This document shows positions 1-6,931 of a stretch of DNA of 8,601 nt, piece after piece. Below the pieces are notes generated by a model. That model had not been told where the DNA came from and did no database searches. It saw only the letters and a program-made list of their open reading frames with translations. Source of the stretch: an uncultured Clostridia bacterium (GTDB lineage: Bacteria; Bacillota; Clostridia; JAAYHZ01); assembly GCA_937894465.1 (NCBI GenBank), contig CALCRE010000194.1, positions 1 to 8,601 of the forward strand, given 5' to 3'. The stretch's first letter is position 1, and the number at the start of each line of letters is the position of its first letter. Position numbers and translations under genes: made by a program.

Positions 1-157
1 AGGAAACTTAATTGCCGAGTATATCCGGTATGTAACTCTACAACAAAATAATTATTCTCTTGCTGCAGCGGCAGCTTGGGTCTATATGCTTGCCATTTTG
101 ACTTTGATATTAGTTTTCGGGTTCATCTTAAAGAAAATCAGCATTAAGTTTGATTAA
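1..157 (+). CDS. ABC transporter permease, sugar-type (MalF/LplB-like), C-terminal fragment
   Basis: The last 51 codons of a gene that begins before the window; the frame starts at base 2 and stops with TAA at 155-157. The translation carries an Ala-rich stretch (YSLAAAAAWVYMLAI) running into a hydrophobic helix and a short basic tail (LKKISIKFD). This is the usual end of the first membrane subunit in sugar-type ABC importers: the last transmembrane helix followed by a cytoplasmic tail. The next gene encodes the partner permease, starting 13 bases after this stop, and the ribosome binding site of that gene (161-165) lies just beyond this stop. The assignment to the MalF-like rather than MalG-like partner rests on gene order and on the tail, since the EAA loop is outside the window. 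What is imported is unknown. Confidence 0.8.
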   Translation, partial: GNLIAEYIRYVTLQQNNYSLAAAAAWVYMLAILTLILVFGFILKKISIKFD

Positions 158-170
158 AACGGAGGACATT

Positions 171-1154
171 ATGGAGATTTTAAAAACGAAATATAAAGAT
201 ATGCATCTACAAGAAACAAGCGGTAAAGTAAAAGATTACATAATAAAGATAGTAAAATTTGTGATCATATCCGGCATTGCGTATGTCATATTACAACCAT
301 GGGTGGTATTGATCCTTCGATCATTTATGGATCGACAAGATATGTACAACGCTGATGTTTTTATCATACCGAGAAATTTTACATTTTATAATATGGCTTA
401 TGTATGGGAGTTGTTAGGATACACAAAAGGTTTTTTTGATTCCTTATGGTACGCAGGTATTAACACTTTGCTTCAAATCATATCATGTACATTGGTAGCA
501 TATGGATTTGCAAGACACAATTTTCGATTCAAAAAACTATTGTTTGGTTGCGTTATACTGACCATCATTGTGCCCCCTACAACGGTGATTATTAACCAAT
601 ATCTTTACTTTCTGCGGTTTGACATGTTTGGGCTATTCAAATTATTTGGCATGCCTCCTAAGGATTTAACCAAAGGATTTTGGGTGATTCTAATTCAGTC
701 TGCAACTGCTATGGGTATAAAAAATGGTATATTCATTTATTTAATAAAACAGATGTTTGAACGTGTTCCGATTGAGACACAAGAATCTGCCCGAGTGGAC
801 GGAGCAAACAGCTTTGTAGTGTTTTACCGCATCATGGTGCCCTCTGTGGTCAATGGTATCATATCCTGTTCTCTATTGATGTTTGTCTGGTCGTGGAATG
901 ATAAGTTTTTGACTGCATGGTTTGGTTCGGGAAAAGAAATACTGATTTTCAGGGTTATGGACATATACAGCATTCTAGGGAGAGCTTCCCAAGGGTATGG
1001 TCATATAAGGCCAACCATGGAATTTACGCCGCAGGTGAATTTGCTCTTATCTAATGTGGCATCTTTTCTATACATATTACCTCTGATTGTATTATATATT
1101 GTTGCACAAAAACATTTTGTTGAAGGCATTGAAAGAAGCGGAATTGTCGGATGA
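171..1154 (+). CDS. ABC transporter permease, carbohydrate-type (MalG/UgpE-like)
   Basis: Integral membrane subunit of a binding-protein-dependent importer, 327 aa from ATG 171. This ATG is preferred over TTG 150 because GGAGG sits at 161-165, five bases upstream; the TTG has no such site and would overlap the previous gene. The N-terminal 22 residues are polar, followed by a first hydrophobic helix at about residues 28-52 and further helices near 98-112, 125-140, 170-190, 230-242 and 297-313. The EAA loop that contacts the ATPase is visible at about residues 205-226 (ESARVDGAN followed by YRIMVPSV), matching the family pattern EAAxxDGA...LP. The C-terminus (KHFVEGIERSGIVG) resembles the usual QRYFVEGIxxGxxKG ending of MalG-type subunits. 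No ATPase gene is present nearby, so a shared MsmX-type ATPase probably energises it (inference). It pairs with the upstream permease and the binding protein at 1230. Confidence 0.9.
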   Translation: MEILKTKYKDMHLQETSGKVKDYIIKIVKFVIISGIAYVILQPWVVLILRSFMDRQDMYNADVFIIPRNFTFYNMAYVWELLGYTKGFFDSLWYAGINTLLQIISCTLVAYGFARHNFRFKKLLFGCVILTIIVPPTTVIINQYLYFLRFDMFGLFKLFGMPPKDLTKGFWVILIQSATAMGIKNGIFIYLIKQMFERVPIETQESARVDGANSFVVFYRIMVPSVVNGIISCSLLMFVWSWNDKFLTAWFGSGKEILIFRVMDIYSILGRASQGYGHIRPTMEFTPQVNLLLSNVASFLYILPLIVLYIVAQKHFVEGIERSGIVG

Positions 1155-1213
1155 TGATCAAAATTACCATGGAGGATGTGTGTTCTCTATGGTGTGATGA
1201 TAAGAATATAAAT

Positions 1214-1220
1214 AAAGGAG
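1214..1220 (+). promoter_or_regulatory. Ribosome binding site of the solute-binding protein gene
   Basis: AAAGGAG lies nine bases before ATG 1230. It supports that start over the out-of-frame ATG at 1151, which has no Shine-Dalgarno sequence in front of it. The 75-base gap before the gene (1155-1229) otherwise shows only A+T-rich sequence with a TATAAA at 1207-1212 that lacks a matching -35 box. Confidence 0.75.
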
Positions 1221-1229
1221 CGTTAAAAA

Positions 1230-2693
1230 ATGAAGTCAAGAAAAGTATTAAAGTTAGTGGCATTACTTGTTGTTGTTTTCATGATAATAACAGGAATGAC
1301 CGCTTGCGGTGGAAAGGATTCATCTCAAGTAGACGGGGACGTTAAGACAACGACAAAAGCAGTTGATGGCGGACCGGATCTCCATAATCAGAAATTTACG
1401 ATTATGAGTACCTACGATCATCCGACAGCTTTTGCATCTTATTGGGGAACCAATGATCCGAATGCATATAAGTATTGGCCGTATGCCCAAGCACAATGTG
1501 ATTCATGGTTGGAAGCACTTAAAGAGTATAATTTCACTGTTGAAACCATTGTTGTGCCCTATACTGAATTAATGGAGCGATTGATTGCCGGTGAAATGGC
1601 CGGTCAACCGGTTGCGGATCTATGGACATACCACACCGGTTGGTATGCAAGCGGAAATCCTTTAACAGCAATTAAATCCGGTTACATGACCCCCCTTGAT
1701 GATTATGTAGATTTGGACTATTTGGCTTTCAATCCGGATTACAGACCTATGTACATGTATCAAGGCAAGACTTACGGTGTGGCTTATAGAGACTCATACT
1801 TGCCTCCGGGATTGGTTACATTTGCGAACAAAGCATTACTGGAAGATGCAGGATTAGATCCGAAAGCAATTCAAGATGATGCTTTAAAAGGCGGATTTAC
1901 TTGGGCGAAGTTACAAGAATATGCTGAAAAAGTTGCAAAGGATACTGATAATGACGGTGTAAATGACATCATGGGCTTTGGTATGCCCGGTAGCAGTTAT
2001 TTGGAAAATTTCGCACTTTCCAATAATGCATCTCCAATTAAAAAAGAAGGAGACAAATTTGTTTCGGGCCTTCTTGACAAACCTTATTTGGATGCCATGG
2101 ATTTCTTGTATAACAATGCAAAAGCCGGTGTTGCAGTATTAGACGGGACTTCATCCAGTCTATACAGTGAAGGCAAAGAAGGTTTTGTAATAACGGAAAT
2201 AATGCAAGCTACCAATCAAGGTTGGATCGATAAATTAGGTGAAGATATGATGTTGCTTCCATTACCCAAAGGTCCGAATGCTCAGGATTATGTTAACATT
2301 CTGCCTATGGGTGTTCATGCGTGGTATATCCCAAGCAGTGTTGCAGCTGACAGAAAACCTTTAATCGGTAAATTCTTAGAAGTCTATATCAATGCATACT
2401 CCGGAAACCTTGGAGAAGATGCAGGAGGAGATTTCGAACGGGCGCATGCTAATTATCAAAGGACCGGTATTTGGATGACTTGGGCATGCAGAACAGTAGA
2501 TGACACAAGAGTATTTACATATTTAGATACATTGCCCAAAGTAAATGAATTCTACTTGGTTGTCCCGGGCTTCAACGATATTATTATACCGACAAGAGAA
2601 CCGATCAGTAACTTGGAGGAGACCCCCACCGTTAAGCTCAGCAGTGTAAATGACCTGTGGCAACAGGCTTTAGGCGAGTTCTACGGGAAATAA
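1230..2693 (+). CDS. Extracellular solute-binding lipoprotein of a sugar-type ABC importer
   Basis: Family 1-type extracellular solute-binding protein, 487 aa, normal to slightly long for the class. The N-terminus is a lipoprotein signal: basic residues (KSRK), a hydrophobic core at about 9-21, then a lipobox MTAC with Cys26 as the lipidation site, followed by a Gly/Asp/Thr-rich linker to about residue 47. The mature domain starts with a typical strand (KFTIMS, 55-60) and contains the common inter-lobe features: GVAYRDSY near 183-190, an ANKALLEDAGLDP segment near 199-211, and an Asp-rich loop DTDNDGVND (238-246) like those in many Clostridia sugar-binding proteins, which may bind calcium. 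It is rich in aromatic residues (YWGTN, YKYWPYA, WTYHTGW), consistent with stacking against a sugar ring. Its genes for two permeases lie directly upstream and a strong hairpin follows. The ligand cannot be deduced. Confidence 0.92.
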   Translation: MKSRKVLKLVALLVVVFMIITGMTACGGKDSSQVDGDVKTTTKAVDGGPDLHNQKFTIMSTYDHPTAFASYWGTNDPNAYKYWPYAQAQCDSWLEALKEYNFTVETIVVPYTELMERLIAGEMAGQPVADLWTYHTGWYASGNPLTAIKSGYMTPLDDYVDLDYLAFNPDYRPMYMYQGKTYGVAYRDSYLPPGLVTFANKALLEDAGLDPKAIQDDALKGGFTWAKLQEYAEKVAKDTDNDGVNDIMGFGMPGSSYLENFALSNNASPIKKEGDKFVSGLLDKPYLDAMDFLYNNAKAGVAVLDGTSSSLYSEGKEGFVITEIMQATNQGWIDKLGEDMMLLPLPKGPNAQDYVNILPMGVHAWYIPSSVAADRKPLIGKFLEVYINAYSGNLGEDAGGDFERAHANYQRTGIWMTWACRTVDDTRVFTYLDTLPKVNEFYLVVPGFNDIIIPTREPISNLEETPTVKLSSVNDLWQQALGEFYGK

Positions 2694-2735
2694 ACAAAAC
2701 AAAAAACAAGAATCATTTTCGCCTCTTTCTCATAT

Positions 2736-2762
2736 GACCGGGAGGAACTATTCTTCCCGGTC
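2736..2762 (+). terminator. Strong stem-loop after the binding-protein gene (partial terminator or mRNA stabiliser)
   Basis: Bases 2736-2747 (GACCGGGAGGAA) pair with 2751-2762 (TTCTTCCCGGTC) in a 12-bp stem with a single G-U pair and a three-base loop (CTA). The stem begins 42 bases after the stop of the binding-protein gene and ends 38 bases before the GTG start of the next gene. Downstream sequence is A+T rich (TAACCAAATTTATTT) but lacks an uninterrupted T run, so full termination is doubtful. In many binding-protein operons such a hairpin protects the upstream message or lets only a fraction of polymerase continue, giving more binding protein than downstream enzymes. That role here is inference. 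Confidence 0.7.
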
Positions 2763-2785
2763 TAACCAAATTTATTTATGAACAT

Positions 2786-2790
2786 GGAGG
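2786..2790 (+). promoter_or_regulatory. Ribosome binding site that decides the GTG start at 2801
   Basis: GGAGG ends only one base before ATG 2792, too close for initiation, but ten bases before GTG 2801. From that GTG the protein begins MSRKV, exactly as the paralogue at 3737 does, and the catalytic residues of both proteins then fall at identical positions. Confidence 0.75.
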
Positions 2791-2800
2791 TATGGATAAG

Positions 2801-3712
2801 GTGAGTAGAAAAGTTAGACTAGCAACGGTTTCAATGCTGTATCGATACGATTTTAAAGAAATGGAGTACTACGAGTTCATGATGAAGAATGCAACGGAGT
2901 ATCTCTATGATGCAGCTAAAGAGAAACCTGATTTAATCGTTTTACCTGAAAATTTTGCCCATTTACAATTGTCAAAAGTTTTACGAGATCAAGTAGCTGA
3001 AGAAATACCGGACATGGGTGCTCCCATGCAAAAAGCAATGTCTGAAATCGCCAAGGATATCCAATGTAATATAATCTTCGGCCTGACTGAAAAAGAAGGA
3101 GACCGGTATTACAATTCTGCTGTTATAATCGATCGAATGGGTAAATATGTCGGCAAGTATCAAAAGGTTCATCTTTGTCCTTCTGAGATGTGGTATTATG
3201 CAGCTGGTAACGAAATCCCTGTTTTCGATTTGGATATCGGAAAAATAGGGATCACCATATGTATGGATATTCATTATCCTGAAATGTGGAGAATCATGGC
3301 TCTAAAGGGTGCGGATATCATTGCTCATCCTACCGGATGGCGTGATTATACAGGAAATTTATGCGAAAGCATTGTTAACGCAAGGGCGATTGATAATCAA
3401 AACTATATAGTTACAAGTCATTTGGTGGAAGCTCCATATCTAGCCGGGAAACTTTTCGGGCATTCAAGAATTGTAGATCCTTATGGAAGAACAAGAGCTG
3501 ACACGGGACATCTCCCGGGATACGCGTCTGCTGTTGTGGATTTGGATGAAGTTTACGAGTATTGGGTTACCGGAGAACTAAAAGAAAAATATCCCACTTT
3601 AAAGGAATGTTTTTTCGATATGCGTAAACCGGAAACATATGGTTCACTTTGTGAAGTTGATAAAGAAATGAAGTGGAAACTTAAAAATCCGATTATTCGT
3701 GTTAAAGATTAG
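2801..3712 (+). CDS. Carbon-nitrogen hydrolase (nitrilase superfamily), first tandem copy
   Basis: Cytoplasmic hydrolase of about 303 aa from GTG 2801 (306 if ATG 2792 were used), a full-length single nitrilase domain. The superfamily cleaves non-peptide C-N bonds in amides, carbamoyl compounds or nitriles through a cysteine acyl-enzyme. The triad is visible: Glu50 in VLPENF, Lys122 in YQKVHL, and Cys154 in ITICMDIHYPEMW, with the accessory Glu129 in KVHLCPSE. Other family marks are ADIIAHP (about 171-177), NARAIDNQ (about 193-200), and HSRIVDPYGR (221-230). There is no signal peptide or membrane segment. A C-terminal extension (about 255-303) including YPTLKEC and KWKLKNP is shared with the next gene. 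The amide-type rather than nitrile-type activity is the more likely (inference from the general CMDIxxPE signature). The substrate is unknown; the neighbouring importer suggests an imported compound. Confidence 0.9.
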   Translation: MSRKVRLATVSMLYRYDFKEMEYYEFMMKNATEYLYDAAKEKPDLIVLPENFAHLQLSKVLRDQVAEEIPDMGAPMQKAMSEIAKDIQCNIIFGLTEKEGDRYYNSAVIIDRMGKYVGKYQKVHLCPSEMWYYAAGNEIPVFDLDIGKIGITICMDIHYPEMWRIMALKGADIIAHPTGWRDYTGNLCESIVNARAIDNQNYIVTSHLVEAPYLAGKLFGHSRIVDPYGRTRADTGHLPGYASAVVDLDEVYEYWVTGELKEKYPTLKECFFDMRKPETYGSLCEVDKEMKWKLKNPIIRVKD

Positions 3713-3736
3713 TCCGAAGGATAAGGAGGTGTATTT

Positions 3737-4645
3737 ATGAGTAGAAAAGTAAAAATCGGAACTGTTTCAATGTTACTTGATCGGAAACTTACAGGAATGC
3801 ATTATTACCACAAGATGATGGAATATGCAGAAATGATTCTGGAAGAAGCGTCGTCTGAAAAACCTGACTTGATGGTTTTACCCGAATATTTTGCCTATGC
3901 TCATTTGGATGCAAATGATAAAACAGTCACAGCTGAAAGCATTCCGGACTTAACAAGACCTGTACAGAAAAAGATGTCTTATATAGCAAAAAAAATGAAT
4001 TGTAATCTGGTATTTGGAATGGTAGAAGCCGATCAAGGCAAATATTATAACGTTGCGGTGGTATTGAACAGGGAAGGCGCTTACGTCGGGAAGTACCGAA
4101 AAGTGCATTTGGCTCCCGGTGAATCAAAATATTTTACATCCGGTGATCAAACAGTTGTATTGGATTTGGATATCGGTAAATTAGGGCTTGCAATCTGTAT
4201 GGATATTCATTATCCGGAGATGTGGACGGCTATGGCGTTAGAAGGTGCTGATATCATAGCACATCCGGCAGCTTGGATGGATTACACCGGTGATTTATGC
4301 GAAAGCTTGGTCAATGCCCGAGCCATTGATAACCAATATTTTGTAGTCACAAGCCACTTTGTTGAAGCACCGTTTCTTTTAGGTGTACATCCCGGTCACT
4401 CTAGAATAGTAGATCCTTACGGTAGGACTCGAACTGACACAAGCCATGTCCCGGGGTATGCTGTGGCGACTGTCGACTTGGACCAACTTTTTGAATATTG
4501 GGCTACAGGAAAGAATAAGGAAACATATCCGACATTGAAAGAATGCTTTTTAGGAATGAGAAGGCCGGAACTTTACGGGATGATTGGGGAACAAGATACA
4601 AAAAAGAAGTGGAAATTGAAAAATCCTGTATTGCGTGGACGATAG
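3737..4645 (+). CDS. Carbon-nitrogen hydrolase (nitrilase superfamily), second tandem copy
   Basis: A 302-aa paralogue of the preceding gene, started at ATG 3737 with AAGGAGGT at 3723-3730, 24 bases after the previous stop. A hand alignment needs no gaps over the first 300 residues and gives about 182 identities (61%). The triad sits at the same places: Glu50 (VLPEYF), Lys122 (YRKVHL), Cys154 (LAICMDIHYPEMW), plus Glu129. Identity is highest in 141-200 and at the HSRIVDPYGR block. It is low in 13-40, 51-70 and 130-140, which include the stretches just after the catalytic Glu50 and just after Glu129, where substrate-contacting loops are expected. So the pair probably arose by duplication and then diverged in specificity, or forms mixed oligomers (inference). 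No signal peptide. The exact reaction is not readable. Confidence 0.9.
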   Translation: MSRKVKIGTVSMLLDRKLTGMHYYHKMMEYAEMILEEASSEKPDLMVLPEYFAYAHLDANDKTVTAESIPDLTRPVQKKMSYIAKKMNCNLVFGMVEADQGKYYNVAVVLNREGAYVGKYRKVHLAPGESKYFTSGDQTVVLDLDIGKLGLAICMDIHYPEMWTAMALEGADIIAHPAAWMDYTGDLCESLVNARAIDNQYFVVTSHFVEAPFLLGVHPGHSRIVDPYGRTRTDTSHVPGYAVATVDLDQLFEYWATGKNKETYPTLKECFLGMRRPELYGMIGEQDTKKKWKLKNPVLRGR

Positions 4646-4655
4646 CAAAGTGAAA

Positions 4656-4660
4656 GAGGT
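4656..4660 (+). promoter_or_regulatory. Ribosome binding site favouring ATG 4670
   Basis: GAGGT lies nine bases before ATG 4670 and only three before ATG 4664, so the second ATG is the better start; the two differ by only two residues (MV). Confidence 0.55.
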
Positions 4661-4669
4661 GGAATGGTT

Positions 4670-5773
4670 ATGAAAAATCAATGGATTACCCGGCGGGTAT
4701 TCTACTTTGTACTTCTGCTTATCCTTGCTTTATTTGCAAGTTCTTGCGACAGTCCGGAAAAGGAGGTTAGTATGGATCAATCGGAAACGCTTTATAATGA
4801 GGCTGATTTTATTTATTCCAATGAATTGGTAAAGTCCAAAGGTGTTACGTTATTTAAAGATTGGCCGGAATATGTGCAACCTTTAAAACAAGATTATGTT
4901 TATACTGCACCGGAACTTATAAATGATCCGGGTGCGGATTTGTTGGTGAAAGCATTCAGATACTCTTATAACGCCAGGGGAGTTGTTATTGTTCCCAATA
5001 AATTAAATGGGAAAAACACAGCTATAATAGTAGTTCATCCATGGGGTGTCGATGACAATTTAGGTTACAGCCCACCGGAACCTGCCGGAATTGCTTTGTT
5101 TTGTACTCCTGAGAAAAACAAAGTTTATCAAAAACATGTCAAGGATGTCCTGGTACCATTTTTAGATGCTATGCGGGATCATGTTAGATTTGTGGGATAT
5201 TCATTAACGGGTACCGAAGATGAAATCAGAAAAACAATGTACAAGTCAATTGACAACAAAACTATAAATACAAAATCAGGACTGGAGAAGTTCAAAGCAT
5301 TTAAAAATTCCAAAAACCTTATGGGTAAACCTGTCATTCGTGATTTTAAATTAAGTAGAGGCAGAAGAACGTTATTGGAATACTTTAATATTTTTGTAAG
5401 TACCGATTCTTCCTCCCACTATAACGGAGAATTTTGGGAAGTACCCATGCCAATGGCATCAGCGATCAAACCGGGTGAAAATGACTTTGTCATTTATGAT
5501 GGTGACGGATATCCCAAACTCCGTGATTATCTTGTATCACAAGGGATTAAAAACATTTTGTTATGCGGATATGCCACTGATATGTGTTTGGTTAGTACCA
5601 CAGCCGGTTATATGAACCTAAGAAATGATTTTAATGTTTTCATTGTCGGTGACGCTACTTTAGCAACGTTCCCGGCACAAGATACTCCGGCATATGCAAC
5701 AGCCGTTGCATTAACCAATGCTTCCTTAAGTAATTTTGTGACTCAAATATCTTGGATCGATGTTCAAAAGTAA
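4670..5773 (+). CDS. Isochorismatase-like cysteine hydrolase fold, surface lipoprotein
   Basis: A 367-aa lipoprotein (369 from ATG 4664). The N-terminus is basic (KNQWITRR), then a hydrophobic core, then a lipobox ASSC with Cys26, so the protein should sit outside the membrane. After a linker and an additional N-terminal region (about 40-115) comes an isochorismatase/nicotinamidase-type fold: strand TAIIVVHPWGVDD (117-129), strand VRFVGYSLTG (172-181), VIYDGDGY (274-281), ILLCGYATDMC (296-306) and NVFIVGDATLATFP (322-335). The nucleophile Cys306 is kept in the usual GxxTDxC context. At the position of the family's catalytic Asp (end of the first strand) there is His123, and the usual Lys after the VI strand is Tyr276 or Asp277. 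It may therefore use a changed mechanism or only bind ligand. From memory, HPWG-type proteins annotated as isochorismatase exist in other phyla, but I know of no assigned activity. Its operon position suggests action on the substrate before import. Confidence 0.8.
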   Translation: MKNQWITRRVFYFVLLLILALFASSCDSPEKEVSMDQSETLYNEADFIYSNELVKSKGVTLFKDWPEYVQPLKQDYVYTAPELINDPGADLLVKAFRYSYNARGVVIVPNKLNGKNTAIIVVHPWGVDDNLGYSPPEPAGIALFCTPEKNKVYQKHVKDVLVPFLDAMRDHVRFVGYSLTGTEDEIRKTMYKSIDNKTINTKSGLEKFKAFKNSKNLMGKPVIRDFKLSRGRRTLLEYFNIFVSTDSSSHYNGEFWEVPMPMASAIKPGENDFVIYDGDGYPKLRDYLVSQGIKNILLCGYATDMCLVSTTAGYMNLRNDFNVFIVGDATLATFPAQDTPAYATAVALTNASLSNFVTQISWIDVQK

Positions 5774-5818
5774 TCAATCCATAATGAATATTGTCCACTT
5801 AATGTGTAAGAAAATTCA

Positions 5819-5847
5819 TTTACATGTCTATAGTAAAAAGATACAGT
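5819..5847 (+). promoter_or_regulatory. Possible internal promoter before the deacetylase-like gene
   Basis: TTTACA (5819-5824, five of six to TTGACA) and TACAGT (5842-5847, four of six to TATAAT) are 17 bases apart, in the longest gap between genes (5774-5882, 109 bases). The gap is A+T rich and shows no terminator hairpin, so read-through from upstream is expected too. The -10 match is mediocre; such boxes arise by chance in A+T-rich DNA. Confidence 0.3.
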
Positions 5848-5882
5848 ATAACTATGAATAAACGAAAAAAGGAGAAACTGTT

Positions 5883-6890
5883 ATGATAAAAAAGCTTTAT
5901 AGTTCAAATTGGAAATACGCAAAAAAATGGGTTTATTCTGTTACGTTTGATGAAGCTTTGGTGGAACTCCATGATTATGTGGTACCTATATGCGAAAAAT
6001 ATGGGGTTCCGGGGCATATAGAGGCAGTAAGCTTCCAAATGGGTCAAGAAAGGAATATCGGTGCAAGTTCATATAATGGATATCACCATATGAGCGGAGC
6101 ACAAATGCGAGAAATGATAAAAATGGGGTGGGGTGTAGGTAGCCATTCCCATACTCATCAGGTTGTGGCAGAACATCCTGAAGAAGAATTGGGATTATCT
6201 AAAAAGCTTATTGAAGACGTGACGGGAGTTCCTGTAACTGTTTTTGTAGCACCGGGAAGTAATGAGAATTTAAAAGAAGATGTGCAAAAGCTTTTACCTC
6301 AATATGGGTATTTAGCCGGATTCGGTATCACAGATCGAATCAACTTTTCTGAAGAAGAAAATATGTTTTTTATGGGTAGAATACCTTTGCATGAACGGTA
6401 TTGGGGAACTTTTGACGGATATTATGATGAATTCAAAAGGATACATCAAGCTGAGAAGGAGACCGGTTGGATTGTAGATTATTGTCATTGCCCTTATCCT
6501 AAAGCAATCCATGATTACAAAGATTGTTCAGCGCAGCATTTTGATGATCGTTTAAGAGCTGTTACGGAATATGGAAAGCGTAATGTTTGGTTGGCAAACC
6601 CGGATCGAGTAGTCGACTACATGTATACAAGAAGATACATGAATATCGTGAAAGATCAGGTTGCAAGTTACCGTGACAAGGAAGTGTACATATTAAAAGA
6701 TCAAGGGTTGCCAAAACATGTAGTCGATCGAACGCTGACTATTGTTATGGAAACGCAAGATACGCCTGAAAGCATTGCAGTTTATTACAACGGGAATCCT
6801 GTTACTGTGTTCCCACATGAAAGCGGTAATTTAATTTTCAACATTACAGCACAAGACAATGGAGTAATTATAGTGGATAAAAGGTATTAA
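5883..6890 (+). CDS. Polysaccharide deacetylase-family (NodB-like) protein
   Basis: A 335-aa protein from ATG 5883, with AAAAAAGGAG ending at 5874, eight bases upstream. NodB-type enzymes (carbohydrate esterase family 4) remove N- or O-acetyl groups from sugars using a metal. Visible motifs: VTFDEAL at 20-26, with Asp23 as the presumed base and Glu24 where the metal-ligand Asp of TFDD normally stands; GSHSHTH at 86-92, with His88 and His92 as metal ligands; VAPGS at 122-126 in place of the usual Arg-containing RxPxG; and DYCHCPYP at 199-206, with a candidate catalytic His202. Residues about 265-335 look like a small beta domain (VYILKD, LTIVMET, IAVYYNG, LIFNIT, GVIIVDK). There is no signal peptide, so it should act in the cytoplasm on an imported or activated sugar rather than on the cell wall (inference). 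The altered motifs leave its chemistry uncertain. Confidence 0.82.
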   Translation: MIKKLYSSNWKYAKKWVYSVTFDEALVELHDYVVPICEKYGVPGHIEAVSFQMGQERNIGASSYNGYHHMSGAQMREMIKMGWGVGSHSHTHQVVAEHPEEELGLSKKLIEDVTGVPVTVFVAPGSNENLKEDVQKLLPQYGYLAGFGITDRINFSEEENMFFMGRIPLHERYWGTFDGYYDEFKRIHQAEKETGWIVDYCHCPYPKAIHDYKDCSAQHFDDRLRAVTEYGKRNVWLANPDRVVDYMYTRRYMNIVKDQVASYRDKEVYILKDQGLPKHVVDRTLTIVMETQDTPESIAVYYNGNPVTVFPHESGNLIFNITAQDNGVIIVDKRY

Positions 6891-6931
6891 GTATTACCTT
6901 AAAAATATCATTTATATAGTGGAGGATTGCC

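Noticed and set aside
150..170. TTG 150 as the start of the second permease
   Set aside because: GGAGG at 161-165 lies downstream of it and fits ATG 171. The extra seven residues overlap the previous gene and add nothing typical of the family.
1207..1212. TATAAA as a -10 box before the binding-protein gene
   Set aside because: The position 17 bases upstream reads TCTCTA, which is not a credible -35 element.
1151..1345. A 64-codon frame starting at ATG 1151 that overlaps the permease stop (ATGA)
   Set aside because: It has no ribosome binding site, most of it overlaps the binding-protein gene in another frame, and its translation resembles nothing I recognise.
2981..3274. Minus-strand frames inside the hydrolase genes, and others at 1051-1263, 3927-4127, 6312-6512 and 7872-8054
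   Set aside because: All lie inside well-supported plus-strand genes, lack ribosome binding sites and show no recognisable protein features.
2801..4645. The tandem hydrolases as a recent DNA repeat or assembly artefact
   Set aside because: The proteins differ at about 39% of positions and the DNA differs widely, including synonymous sites, so they are diverged paralogues.
6881..6900. Inverted repeat AAGGTA/TACCTT around the stop of the deacetylase-like gene
   Set aside because: Only six A+T-rich pairs with an eight-base loop; too weak for a terminator and expected by chance in this base composition.
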